Shown here piece after piece: positions 1 to 8,909 of a DNA stretch of 64,000 bases. Source of the stretch: Streptomyces sp. NK08204. Lineage in GTDB: Bacteria; Actinomycetota; Actinomycetes; Streptomycetales; Streptomycetaceae. How positions within the stretch are numbered: position 1 is the stretch's first letter; each line of letters begins with the position of its first letter. The stretch spans positions 42,082-106,081 of the forward strand of contig NZ_JAINVF010000024.1 in NCBI RefSeq assembly GCF_020400585.1, in the 5' to 3' direction. Below the pieces are notes generated by a model. That model saw only the letters and a list, made by a program, of their open reading frames with translations, did not search any database and was not told the DNA's origin. The position numbers and the translations under genes were made by a program.

Positions 1-881
1 TGCGCCATCGGGCAGCGCGGGTGGAAGGCGCAGCCGGGCGGGATGTTCATGAGGTTCGGCGGCAGCCCCTTGATGGCGTACAGCTCCTGCCCCTTCTGGT
101 CCAGGCGCGGGATCGACTCCAGCAGACCTCGGGTGTACGGGTGGGCGGGGTTCTTGTAGATGTCGTGGACGGGGGCCGACTCCACGATCCGCCCCGCGTA
201 CATCACGGCGATCCGGTCGGCGACGTCGGCGACGACACCGAGGTCGTGCGTGATCAGGATCAGCCCCATGCGGTACTCGCGCTGCAACTCGGCGAGCAGG
301 TCCATGACCTGGGCCTGGACGGTGACGTCCAGGGCGGTGGTCGGCTCGTCGGCGATGATGAGGGCCGGCTCCAGCGCCAGCGCCATGGCGATCATGATGC
401 GCTGGCGCATGCCGCCGGAGAACTGGTGCGGGTAGTCCCGGACCCGCTGCGCGGCGCCCGGGATGCGCACCCGGTCCATCAGCTCGACCGCCCTGCCCCT
501 GGCGTCCTTCTTCGACATCCCCCGGTGCACGACGAACATCTCGCCGAGCTGGTCGCCGACGGTCAGCACGGGGTTGAGGGCGGACAGCGCGTCCTGGAAG
601 ATCATCGCCATCCCGGCGCCCCGGATCCTCCGCCGTTCTTCCTCCTTCAGGGTGAGAAGGTCCTGTCCCTGGAACAGGACCCGCCCGCCGGTGATCCTCC
701 CGGGCGGCATGTCGAGGATCCCCATCACCGCCTGCGCGGTCACCGACTTCCCGGATCCCGACTCCCCGAGCACGGCGAGGGTCTCCCCCGCGTCCACGGC
801 GTACGACACCCCGTTGACGGCCTTGGCGACCCCGTCCCGGGTCCGGAACTCCACGTGCAGATCCCGCACTTCGAGCAGCAC
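1..881 (-). CDS. Oligopeptide/dipeptide ABC importer ATPase, DppD/OppD type (partial)
   Basis: This is a cytoplasmic ATPase of a peptide importer; its C-terminus runs off the left edge of the window. Reading down from GTG 881, it shows the Walker A motif GESGSGKS, the Q-loop context MIFQDALSALNP, the ABC signature FSGGMRQR, Walker B LIIADEPTTALD and the switch histidine in ITHDLG. The oligopeptide-transporter C-terminal motif PPGCAFHPRCPMA follows at the edge. The GTG start is preceded by GAGGTGA, which also contains the stop of the upstream permease gene, so the two are translationally coupled. It is the last visible gene of a minus-strand SBP-permease-permease-ATPase operon. A second ATPase (OppF type) would be expected just outside the window. 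Confidence 0.93.
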   Translation of the reverse strand, partial: MLLEVRDLHVEFRTRDGVAKAVNGVSYAVDAGETLAVLGESGSGKSVTAQAVMGILDMPPGRITGGRVLFQGQDLLTLKEEERRRIRGAGMAMIFQDALSALNPVLTVGDQLGEMFVVHRGMSKKDARGRAVELMDRVRIPGAAQRVRDYPHQFSGGMRQRIMIAMALALEPALIIADEPTTALDVTVQAQVMDLLAELQREYRMGLILITHDLGVVADVADRIAVMYAGRIVESAPVHDIYKNPAHPYTRGLLESIPRLDQKGQELYAIKGLPPNLMNIPPGCAFHPRCPMA

Positions 882-887
882 GACCCG

Positions 888-1868
888 TCACCTCAACTTC
901 GGATCGAGGGCGTCGCGGACCGCGTCGCCGAGCATGATGAAGGCCAGGACCGTGATGGCCAGGGCTCCCGAGGGCCAGAGCAGCGCGTGGGGGGCGTTGC
1001 GGATGTAGGGGGAAGCCGCGGAGATGTCGATGCCCCAGGAGACGCTGGGCGGCTTCAGGCCGACGCCGAGGTAGGAGAGGGTCGCCTCCAGGGCGATGTA
1101 GGTGCCGAGCGCGATGGTCGCCACGACGATCACGGGGGCGACGGCGTTCGGGGCGATGTGGCGCAGCAGGATGCGGGAGTCGGCGGCGCCCAGGGCGCGG
1201 GCGGCCTGGACGTAGTCGTTCTGCTTGGCGGTGATGACCGACCCGCGTGCGATGCGGGCGATCTGCGGCCAGCCGAGGAGCACCATGACCCCGATGACCG
1301 GCCAGACCGTGTTGCTGGTCACCACGGAGAGGAGGACGAGGCCGCCGAGGACGACCGGGATGGCGAAGAAGATGTCGGTGACCCGGGACAGGACCGAGTC
1401 CCAGATCCCGCCGAAGTAGCCCGCGAGGCCGCCCAGGACCGACCCGAGCAGGGCGACGCCCAGGGTGGCGCACACGCCCACCGTGACGGACGTACGGGCC
1501 CCGTAGACGGTCCGTGTGTAGACGTCGCAGCCCTGGCCGTCGTAGCCGAAGGGATGGCCCGGCCCGGGGCCCTGCTGGGCCCTGGCGAGGTCGCACGTGA
1601 GGGGACTGCCGGAGGCGATCGCCGAGGGCCACAGGGAGATGAAGACCAGGAAGAGGATGACGAGGGCGGAGATCAGGAAGACCGGGTCGCGGCGCAGGTC
1701 CCGCCATGCGTCGGACCACAGCGAGCGGGGTTTGCCGGCCGGACCCGTGCCCTGTGGGCCCCCCGGTGTCTTACGCAGCGTCGTCGCCTCGCTCGCCGCC
1801 AGGTCCATGGCACCTCCCATGCCGGTGCCGGCGATCGCCCCGTCGGGTTCGTGCGGCTGTTCACGCAT
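888..1868 (-). CDS. Peptide ABC importer permease, DppC/OppC type
   Basis: This 326-residue inner-membrane permease has a long cytoplasmic N-terminus (about 55 residues, ending in RRDPVFLISALVILFLV) before the first membrane segment, as is usual for the OppC/DppC subunit. The C-terminal half carries the binding-protein-dependent transport region, with the EAA-type loop around ARALGAADSRILLRHIAPN that contacts the ATPase. The ATG start lies inside the end of the upstream permease gene (8-nt overlap, ATGCGTGA), so the pair is translationally coupled. Its partner is the DppB-type permease, and the substrate should be a di- or oligopeptide. Family assignment is firm; the substrate is inferred only from family. 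Confidence 0.93.
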   Translation of the reverse strand: MREQPHEPDGAIAGTGMGGAMDLAASEATTLRKTPGGPQGTGPAGKPRSLWSDAWRDLRRDPVFLISALVILFLVFISLWPSAIASGSPLTCDLARAQQGPGPGHPFGYDGQGCDVYTRTVYGARTSVTVGVCATLGVALLGSVLGGLAGYFGGIWDSVLSRVTDIFFAIPVVLGGLVLLSVVTSNTVWPVIGVMVLLGWPQIARIARGSVITAKQNDYVQAARALGAADSRILLRHIAPNAVAPVIVVATIALGTYIALEATLSYLGVGLKPPSVSWGIDISAASPYIRNAPHALLWPSGALAITVLAFIMLGDAVRDALDPKLR

Positions 1869-2784
1869 AGCGGATCCTCGGGTCGAGTACGGCGTACAGG
1901 AGGTCGACGAGGAGGTTCGCGACCAGGAAGACGAGGACGAGGACCGTCACGAAGCCGACGACCGTCTGCGTGTTCTGCCGCAGGATGCCCTGGTACAGCT
2001 GGTAGCCGACGCCGTGGATGTTGAAGATCCGCTCGGTGACGATCGCGCCGCCCATCAGCGCGCCGATGTCGGCGCCGATGAAGGTGACCACGGGGATCAG
2101 TGAGTTGCGCAGCAGGTGCCGGGTGACGACCCGGCGCCGGGGCAGGCCCTTGGCGATGGCCGTACGGACGTAGTCGGACCGTCTGTTCTCCGCGATGGAG
2201 GTGCGGGTGAGGCGGGTGACGTAGGCGAGCGAGACGGAGGCCAGCACCAGTCCGGGCAGGATCAGCTCACCGAAGGCGGCGTCCGGGGACACGGAGGGTC
2301 TGATCCAGCCCCATTCGACGCCGAGCAGCAGCTGGAGCAGCAGACCGGTGACGAAGGTGGGCACGGAGATCACGACCAGGGTGGTGAGCAGCACTCCGGT
2401 GTCGACGGGCCGGCCGCGCCGCAGGCCGGTCAGGACGCCGAGTGTGATGCCGATGACGATCTCGAAGAGGATGGCCACGACGGTCAGCCGGACGGTGACG
2501 GGAAACGCGGTCGACATCAGCTCGGTGACCTTCTGACCGTTGAACGCCGTACCGAAGTCCCCGGTGAAGACGTTCCCCATGTAGGTGAGGTACTGCTGCC
2601 AGACCGGCTTGTCCAAGCCGAACTCCCGCTTCAGCTGGGCGGCCGTCGCCGGGTCGCAGGCCCGCTCGCCGCACAGGCCCGCGATGGGGTCGCCCATCAC
2701 GTTCACCATGAGGAAGATCAGCAGGGTGGACCCGACGAACACCGGGATCATCTGGAGCAGTCGCCGGACGACATAGCGCCCCAT
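1861..2784 (-). CDS. Peptide ABC importer permease, DppB/OppB type
   Basis: This 307-residue permease begins directly with a membrane segment (MGRYVVRRLLQMIPVFVG), typical of the DppB/OppB subunit. A periplasmic-side stretch with LCGERACDPATAAQLKREFG follows, then the usual permease core and the C-terminal signature VDLLYAVLDPRIRYA. The EAA-like loop is near AIAKGLPRRRVVTRHLLRNS. It sits 6 bp downstream of the binding-protein gene and overlaps the DppC-type gene by 8 nt. With its neighbours it forms a complete permease heterodimer. Confidence 0.93.
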   Translation of the reverse strand: MGRYVVRRLLQMIPVFVGSTLLIFLMVNVMGDPIAGLCGERACDPATAAQLKREFGLDKPVWQQYLTYMGNVFTGDFGTAFNGQKVTELMSTAFPVTVRLTVVAILFEIVIGITLGVLTGLRRGRPVDTGVLLTTLVVISVPTFVTGLLLQLLLGVEWGWIRPSVSPDAAFGELILPGLVLASVSLAYVTRLTRTSIAENRRSDYVRTAIAKGLPRRRVVTRHLLRNSLIPVVTFIGADIGALMGGAIVTERIFNIHGVGYQLYQGILRQNTQTVVGFVTVLVLVFLVANLLVDLLYAVLDPRIRYA

Positions 2785-2790
2785 GGCGGC

Positions 2791-4425
2791 TCAGCCGACC
2801 TTGATCTCGTTGTAGACGGGGACGCTGAACGGGTTGAGGGCCACGTCGGACAGGCGCTGGGAGTAGCCCGCGCTGCCGTTCTGGTACCAGAGCGGGATGG
2901 CCGCCATGTTGTCCCGGACGACCTCCTCGGCCTTCTGGAAGCCGGTGACGGCCTTGGCGGTGTCGGTCTCGGCGTTGGCGTTGTCGACGAGCTCGTCGAA
3001 CTTCTTGTCGGACCACTTGCCGTCGTTGGAGGAGGCGTTGGTGTAGTAGAGCGGCTGGAGGAAGTTCTGGATGAGTGGGTAGTCCATCTGCCAGCCCGCC
3101 CGGAACGGGCCCTTCATCCTGTGCTGGCCGATCTGGTTGCGGAAGTCGGCGAAGGTGCCCACGGGGTTGCCGACGCAGGCCCGGTCGTTGCCGAGGGCGT
3201 TGTTGATGGAGTGGCACACGGCGTCCACCCACTCCTTGTGCGAGCCCGTGTCCGCGTTGTACGTGATCTTGACCTGGCCGCCGGGGATGCCGCCGCCCTC
3301 CCGGATCAGCTTCCTGGCCTCGGTGGGGTTGTGCTCGCAGGCCTTGCCGCACAGGCCGGCCTTGTAGCCGCCCTGTGTGCCGAGCACCGGGGAGGTCCAG
3401 TCGGTGGCGGGGGTGCGGGTCTTGTTGAAGATCGTGTCGGTGATCTGCTTGCGGTCGATGGCCATGGACAGACCGGTGCGGACCTTCTCCGAGCCCGGCT
3501 TGTTCCACGCCTTGTCGTAGTAGGGGAAGGCGAGGGTCTGGATGATGCCGGCCGGGGTGTTGATGTAGCGGTCGCCCAGGTCGTTCCTGACGTTCTTCAG
3601 CTGGGCCGCGGGCACGTCGTCGACGAGGTCGAGGTTGCCGGCCATCAGGTCCGTGTAGGCGGTGTTGCTGTCGGTGTACACCTTCAGTGTCACGCCGCCG
3701 TTGCGCGGCTTGTCGTCGCCGGGGTAGCCGTCCCACTTCTTCAGGGACATCTGGGAGCCCTTCGTATAGGACTCGATGGTGTACGGGCCGTCGCCGACGG
3801 GCTTCTTCAGCCAGCCCGCGTGGTCGGTGAAGAAGGCGCGGGGCAGCGGGGCGAAGGCGGCGTAGCCGAGAGTGTCCGGGAAGCCGGAGAACTTCTGGTT
3901 GAGCCTGACGGTGAAGGTGCGGGCGTCCACGACCTTCAGCCCGGACAGGGTGTCGGCGCTCTGGGTGCCGTTGTCGGGGTGGACCTTGTCGTAACCGTCG
4001 ATGTAACCGAAGAAGTAGGCGTTCTTCTGGTTGTTCTTCAGGCTCGCCCCGTAGTTCCAGGCGTCCACGAAGGAGCCGGCGGTCACCTTCTCGCCGTTGG
4101 AGAAGGTCCAGCCGTCCTTGAGTCTGACGGTGAAGTTCTTCGAGTCCTTGGTGTCGATGGACTCGGCGAGCATGTTCTGGGCCTTGCCGGTCTTCGGGTC
4201 GTACTTCTTCAGCCCCCGGAAGACCATGTCGAGGACCTTGCCGCCCTGCACCTCGTTGGTGTTGGCCGGCTCCAGCGGGTTCTGCGGGTCGCCCCAGGAG
4301 GCGCTCAGCACCGCTGTGCCGTTTCCGCCGCCGCTGCTCGAACCGCCGCCCCCGCCGCAGCCCGTGGCGGCGAACGCCACCGCCACCGCGCCGGCGGCCC
4401 ACCGGGCGTGCGTGATTCCCCGCAT
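2791..4425 (-). CDS. Peptide-binding lipoprotein of ABC importer (SBP family 5)
   Basis: This is an extracytoplasmic solute-binding protein of about 544 residues. A longer reading from 4491 exists, but ATG 4425 is preferred because GAGGAGG lies 8 nt upstream and the resulting N-terminus is a clean lipoprotein signal: MRGITHARWAAG, a hydrophobic core and lipobox ATGC with Cys23, followed by a Gly/Ser linker. The mature part shows the family 5 pattern: LEPANTNEVQGGKVLDMVFRG, then DGWTFSNGEKVTAGSFVDAW near the front and a peptide-pocket C-terminal lobe. It is the first gene of the minus-strand importer operon. It probably delivers oligopeptides to the downstream permeases, but the actual ligand cannot be read from sequence. 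Confidence 0.92.
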   Translation of the reverse strand: MRGITHARWAAGAVAVAFAATGCGGGGGSSSGGGNGTAVLSASWGDPQNPLEPANTNEVQGGKVLDMVFRGLKKYDPKTGKAQNMLAESIDTKDSKNFTVRLKDGWTFSNGEKVTAGSFVDAWNYGASLKNNQKNAYFFGYIDGYDKVHPDNGTQSADTLSGLKVVDARTFTVRLNQKFSGFPDTLGYAAFAPLPRAFFTDHAGWLKKPVGDGPYTIESYTKGSQMSLKKWDGYPGDDKPRNGGVTLKVYTDSNTAYTDLMAGNLDLVDDVPAAQLKNVRNDLGDRYINTPAGIIQTLAFPYYDKAWNKPGSEKVRTGLSMAIDRKQITDTIFNKTRTPATDWTSPVLGTQGGYKAGLCGKACEHNPTEARKLIREGGGIPGGQVKITYNADTGSHKEWVDAVCHSINNALGNDRACVGNPVGTFADFRNQIGQHRMKGPFRAGWQMDYPLIQNFLQPLYYTNASSNDGKWSDKKFDELVDNANAETDTAKAVTGFQKAEEVVRDNMAAIPLWYQNGSAGYSQRLSDVALNPFSVPVYNEIKVG

Positions 4426-4896
4426 GGCGTGCCTCCTCGTGATGAATGACCCGTTACCGGTCAATATCCGGTCACAGGGGGCATGGCGCATGCCCGGGGC
4501 CCGATTGGGGGGCCTTTAGGGGGACACGTCATCCGAATGCGGGCGGCCGTCCGGGCGGACCTTGTGGATCTTGCATCCGAGGCGCAATGGATCTCCGCGT
4601 AACGATGCCGAAACGTTGGATTCGGACGTGGCGTTGTACGCATTTCGACACGTCACCGTCCGCATATCGAACTCATTGACCGATATGCCCCGTAAGTCCG
4701 ATGTGAAGCACGAATTGATTACAGGGCCCTACCTGCGTAGATACGGAATGGTCAAGTGATGATCAAGAAGGTAAAGAGCAGACCAAGTCGACCGAGAATT
4801 TATTGACCTTGAATGAATTGCGTTGAAAAAGTCCGGCGTAGCCCGTAGGGGAGCGCCCTGCGGAGTCATCAGACCCTCCCTTGGGCCAGGAGCACC
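4426..4896. promoter_or_regulatory. Divergent intergenic region between two peptide importer operons
   Basis: These 471 bp separate the SBP gene (minus) from the permease gene at 4897 (plus), so promoters for both operons should lie here. Base composition is clearly more A/T-rich from about 4590 to 4850 than in the flanking genes. I see good ribosome-binding sites at both ends (GAGGAGG for the minus gene, CAGGAG for the plus gene). I found no convincing paired -35/-10 elements or long inverted repeat, and no coding frame with Streptomyces-like codon use. Confidence 0.5.
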
Positions 4897-5922
4897 ATGA
4901 CCCCCCCAACTTCATCTGCGGCTGCCCCGCTTGAGGTCACCGACGAGACCGTAGAGAAGACGACCTCTTCTCCCGGCTCGAAGGGCAACGAGAGCAGGTC
5001 CCCGGGACAGCTGGCTTGGCGCCGTTTCAAGCGGGACCGCACGGGCGTGATCTCGGCGATCATCGTGATCGCGTTCTTCGTGATCGCGCTGGCAGCGCCG
5101 CTCATCGCGAAGCTGTACGGCAAGGACCCGTACACCACCTACGGCATGAACAACGGCCTGATGGCTGACAACGGCCTCCCGATAGGTGCCAACGGCGGTA
5201 TCTCCAGCGACTACTGGTTCGGCCTCGACCCGCAGCTCGGCCGTGACGTCTTCACGTTCCTGCTGTACGGGATCCGCAACTCGCTGCTGATCGCCACCGC
5301 GATCACCATCCTCGCCATGCTCGTCGGTGTGGTCATCGGTGTCACCGCCGGCTATGTGGGCGGCAAGACGGACTGGTTCCTCGGCCGGGTCATCGACATC
5401 CTGCTCGCCTTCCCGCAGCAGCTGTTCTTCGTGGCCTTCACGCCTGTGGTCCTGGCCCTGTTCGTGGCCCCGGACGAGAACACGCCGACCTGGCTCATCG
5501 TGGTCTCCCTGGTCTCGCTGCTGACCGTCTTCGGCTGGGCCTCCATCGCCCGGCTGCTGCGCGGCCAGGTGCTGGCCCTGCGCGAGAGGGAGTTCGTCGA
5601 GGCCGCCAAGGTCACGGGTGCGTCTCCGGCACGCATCATCTTCAAGGAGCTGCTGCCCAACCTGTGGACACCGATCCTGATCCAGGGCACGCTCCTGCTC
5701 CCGACGATGGTCACCACGGAAGCGGGTCTCGCCTTCCTCGGCGTCGGTATGTCGGACCCGACCCCCGACTGGGGCGTCATGATCGGGTATGCCGCCCAGT
5801 TCTACCAGAACGACCTCACCTTCCTGTGCTTCCCCGGCATCGCGATGGTGGTCTTCGTCCTGGCGTTCAACCTCCTCGGTGACTCGGTGCGCGACGCGCT
5901 CGACCCGAAGACCAAGCGCTGA
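4897..5922 (+). CDS. Peptide ABC importer permease, OppC/BldKA-like
   Basis: This 341-residue permease is the first gene of a complete five-gene plus-strand importer. The ATG follows CAGGAG by 6 nt. The cytoplasmic N-terminus of about 55 residues ends with SPGQLAWRRFKRDRTGVIS, then come six predicted membrane segments and the loop AAKVTGASPARIIFKELLPN that docks the ATPase. The protein ends LLGDSVRDALDPKTKR. It closely resembles the first permease of the facing operon (20251-21285): both share SPGQL, RFKRDRTGVIS, KLYGKDPYT and the same ending, so the two operons are paralogues. The gene order permease-SBP-permease-ATPase-ATPase is that of bldK. Confidence 0.93.
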   Translation: MTPPTSSAAAPLEVTDETVEKTTSSPGSKGNESRSPGQLAWRRFKRDRTGVISAIIVIAFFVIALAAPLIAKLYGKDPYTTYGMNNGLMADNGLPIGANGGISSDYWFGLDPQLGRDVFTFLLYGIRNSLLIATAITILAMLVGVVIGVTAGYVGGKTDWFLGRVIDILLAFPQQLFFVAFTPVVLALFVAPDENTPTWLIVVSLVSLLTVFGWASIARLLRGQVLALREREFVEAAKVTGASPARIIFKELLPNLWTPILIQGTLLLPTMVTTEAGLAFLGVGMSDPTPDWGVMIGYAAQFYQNDLTFLCFPGIAMVVFVLAFNLLGDSVRDALDPKTKR

Positions 5923-6001
5923 TCCCGGCTCTCTTCAGGACCACGGCAAGCATGCCGGGGTGCCGGATCTGTCTCATCAACTCACTTCAAGGCAGGATGC
6001 G

Positions 6002-7765
6002 ATGTCCTTCTCGCGCAGAAACTTCCTGATAGCCACCGGTGTTGCCGCTGCCTCCGGCTCCGTGCTGACCGCGTGCAGCAGCAGCAACTCCAGCAGCGGC
6101 AACAAGACCGGCAAGCAGGAAGCGGCCAAGGCCCACACGACCACCGTCAAGATCGGTACGGCGGAGGACTCCAAGGGCCCGGCTCCGGAGGTCACCGGTG
6201 CCAAGAAGGGCGGCAAGGTCTCCCTGCTGAACGACGACGACTTCTCGCACCTCGACCCGCAGCGCGTCTACTACGCCTGGAACTCGCTGGCCGCGGTCGT
6301 CCTCTCCCGCACCCTGACCGGCTACAAGGTCGCCGACGACGGCTCCATGACCCTGGTCGGCGACCTCGCCACCGACACGGGCACCATGAAGGACGGCGGC
6401 AAGACCTGGTCCTTCACCCTGAAGGACGGCATCAAGTGGGAGGACGGCTCCGACGTCACCGTCGACGACGTCCGCCACGGCTTCGAGCGTGCCTTCGCCA
6501 ACTTCATCACCGAGGGCGCCTCGTACGTCCAGAACTGGCTGGTGGGCTCGCAGGACTACCGCAAGTCGTACCCCGGTCCCTTCAAGGGCAAGCACCTGAA
6601 GTCGATCGTGACGAGCGGGAAGACCGTCACCTTCCACCTCTCCGAGGCGCGTCCGGACTTCAACTACGTCCTCGCGATGCACTCCTACGCGCCGACCCCG
6701 GTGAAGCACGACACCAAGCAGGACTACGACAAGAAGCCGTTCTCCAACGGTCCTTACAAGATCAAGTCGCACACCACCGACAAGTCGATGGTGCTGGTCC
6801 GCAACGAGCACTGGGACCCGAACACGGACCCGATCCGCAACGCCTACCCGGACGAGTTCGACTTCACCTTCGGCATCGAGCAGGCCACCGCGGCCGACCG
6901 TCTGATCGCCGATGTCGGCCCGGACCAGTACGCCGTCTCCTGGCGCACCGTTCCGCAGGAGAAGGTCATGCAGGCCACCGCCAAGGCCAAGGACCGTCTC
7001 TTCGAGGACCTGAGCAGCGGCACCAGCGTCTACTGGATCAACCAGACCCGCATCACGGACATCAAGGTCCGCGAGGCCATCATCCGTGCCTGGCCGACCG
7101 CCGGCATCCGCCAGCTGCAGGGTGGCGAGCACCGCGGTGACTACGCGACCGGCATCATGAGCCCGCTGGTCGCCGGTTACAAGGCGCAGGACGTCTGGGG
7201 CAAGCTGGCGAAGCCCGCCGGTGACCCGGCGGCGGCGAAGGCGATCCTGAAGAAGGCCGGCAAGCTCGGCACCAAGATCGTCTACGCGTACCAGAACGAC
7301 CCGACCCAGGCGAAGATCAAGGTCATCGTCGAGAACGCCCTGAAGGCGGCCGGCTTCGAGGTCGTCACCAAGGGCATCGACTCCACCACCTGGTACGACC
7401 AGGTCGGCAAGATCGACAACCAGTACGACATCTACTGGGGTGGCTGGTCCGCCGACTGGCCGACCGGTTTCTCGGTCTTCCAGCCGCTGTTCCAGGGCGA
7501 CCAGATCCGCGACGAGGGCACCAACTACTGCCACCTGAAGAACGCCGACGTCGACGCCGCCATCAAGGCCGCGACGGCGGAGACGGACCAGAACAAGGCC
7601 AACGAGATGTGGGCCGCTCTGGACAAGCAGGTCACCGCGCTGGGCGCGTTCATCCCGGACGTGTACATGAAGCGCCTGTACATCCACGGCTCGAAGCTCG
7701 GCAACGTGAAGATGGACCCGAACTTCGACGGCTGCATGCTCTACAAGATGTACGTCAAGGCCTGA
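6002..7765 (+). CDS. Peptide-binding lipoprotein with twin-arginine signal (SBP family 5)
   Basis: This is a 587-residue solute-binding protein. ATG 6002 is chosen over upstream starts because it yields MSFSRRNFLIATGVAAASG and a lipobox LTAC soon after. SRRNFL is a twin-arginine (Tat) motif, so this lipoprotein is probably exported folded, unlike the Sec-type lipoproteins of the two neighbouring importers. A Ser/Asn-rich linker is followed by the family 5 fold (LNDDDFSHLDPQRVYYAWNS and DGIKWEDGSDVTVDDVRHGF). The C-terminal half has DIYWGGWSADWPTG, typical of this group. The Tat reading is from the motif alone. Confidence 0.92.
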   Translation: MSFSRRNFLIATGVAAASGSVLTACSSSNSSSGNKTGKQEAAKAHTTTVKIGTAEDSKGPAPEVTGAKKGGKVSLLNDDDFSHLDPQRVYYAWNSLAAVVLSRTLTGYKVADDGSMTLVGDLATDTGTMKDGGKTWSFTLKDGIKWEDGSDVTVDDVRHGFERAFANFITEGASYVQNWLVGSQDYRKSYPGPFKGKHLKSIVTSGKTVTFHLSEARPDFNYVLAMHSYAPTPVKHDTKQDYDKKPFSNGPYKIKSHTTDKSMVLVRNEHWDPNTDPIRNAYPDEFDFTFGIEQATAADRLIADVGPDQYAVSWRTVPQEKVMQATAKAKDRLFEDLSSGTSVYWINQTRITDIKVREAIIRAWPTAGIRQLQGGEHRGDYATGIMSPLVAGYKAQDVWGKLAKPAGDPAAAKAILKKAGKLGTKIVYAYQNDPTQAKIKVIVENALKAAGFEVVTKGIDSTTWYDQVGKIDNQYDIYWGGWSADWPTGFSVFQPLFQGDQIRDEGTNYCHLKNADVDAAIKAATAETDQNKANEMWAALDKQVTALGAFIPDVYMKRLYIHGSKLGNVKMDPNFDGCMLYKMYVKA

Positions 7766-7884
7766 TCCAACCCTGAGAGGTGGGGCGGCGACCTGCCGCC
7801 CCACCCTCGGCTCGTCCACCGGGCCTCCGGTCACCCCGGCCCGGCCCGTTCCGTTCGACGGCCCTCCCAGGAAAGCCAACCCCC

Positions 7885-8859
7885 ATGCTTCGCTTCCTCG
7901 TCCGCCGACTCTTCGGCGCCGCGATCACGCTGCTGATCATCAGCGCGGTCACGTTCATGCTCTTCTACGCGGTGCCGCGCGATCCGGCTCGTATCGCCTG
8001 CGGCAAGGTCTGCACGCCGGAGACGCTCGACGTGATCCGGCACAACATGGGAATTTCAGACCCGCTGCCCGTCCAGTACTGGCACTGGCTGTCGGCGATC
8101 TTCATGGGCCGCGACTACGCCGGCTTCGGCCACTGCAACGCCCCGTGCCTGGGCTACTCGTTCATCAACCGCCAGCCCGTCCTCGGCACGGTCTGGGACC
8201 GCTTCCCGACGACGTTCTCCCTGGCCATCGGTTCCGCGGTCGTCTTCCTCATCTTCGGCATCGGCATGCTCGCCGCCGTGAAGCAGGGCAAGGCCGTCGA
8301 CAAGATCGCCAGCTCCTCCTCGCTGATCGCCTCGTCGATGCAGATCTACTTCGTCGGCCCGGTCGCCCTGTACTTCCTCGTGTACCAGTGGCAGCTGCTG
8401 GACCAGCCCTCGTACACCCCCTTCAGCGACGACCCGGCTGCCTGGTTCAACGGGCTGCTCGTGCCCTGGCTGGTCCTGGCGCTGATCTGGACCGCCAACT
8501 ACACCCGTATGACCCGCTCCCAGCTGGTCGAGACGCTGAGCGAGGACTACGTCCGCACCGCCCGCGCCAAGGGCATGTCCAGCCGTAACGTCTTCTTCCG
8601 CTTCGCCTGGCGCGGCGCGATGGGCCCGATCGTCACCATCTTCGGTATCGACATGGGTGTCCTGCTCGGTGGCGCGATGATCACCGAGAAGACCTTCAGC
8701 CTCCAGGGCCTCGGCATGCTCGCGGTGAAGTCGGTGCTGACGAACGACCTCCCGATGCTCCTCGGCGTCATGATCATCACCGCGGCCTTCGTGGTGATCG
8801 CCAACATCATCGTCGACGCCGTCTACGCCCTGATCGACCCGCGGATCCGGCTCGCCTGA
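7885..8859 (+). CDS. Peptide ABC importer permease, OppB/BldKC-like
   Basis: This 324-residue permease starts at ATG 7885, 11 nt after an AGGAAAG element, giving MLRFLVRRLFGAAITLL with an immediate first membrane helix. A large external loop carries three cysteines (IACGKVC, FGHCNAPCLGYS), a feature shared with the facing operon's second permease. The transport core has the cytoplasmic loop ARAKGMSSRNVFFRFAWRG and ends VYALIDPRIRLA. The plus-strand five-gene importer thus has both permeases of different subtype. An earlier in-frame ATG at 7780 lacks a signal or membrane helix and is not preferred. Confidence 0.92.
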   Translation: MLRFLVRRLFGAAITLLIISAVTFMLFYAVPRDPARIACGKVCTPETLDVIRHNMGISDPLPVQYWHWLSAIFMGRDYAGFGHCNAPCLGYSFINRQPVLGTVWDRFPTTFSLAIGSAVVFLIFGIGMLAAVKQGKAVDKIASSSSLIASSMQIYFVGPVALYFLVYQWQLLDQPSYTPFSDDPAAWFNGLLVPWLVLALIWTANYTRMTRSQLVETLSEDYVRTARAKGMSSRNVFFRFAWRGAMGPIVTIFGIDMGVLLGGAMITEKTFSLQGLGMLAVKSVLTNDLPMLLGVMIITAAFVVIANIIVDAVYALIDPRIRLA

Positions 8860-8909
8860 CCCCGCCCCTCCACCAGCTACCCCGCATCACCCCCCTCTGG
8901 AGCGTCCCC

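Noticed and set aside
21..4449. Very long plus-strand frames (over 600 residues) opposite the first importer operon
   Set aside because: They are Asp/Gly/Val-rich mirror images of the minus-strand ABC transporter genes; the minus-strand proteins have all family motifs.
4803..4832. TTGACC as a -35 box upstream of the permease gene at 4897
   Set aside because: No acceptable -10 sequence is present at 16-18 bp; only AAAAAG is found.
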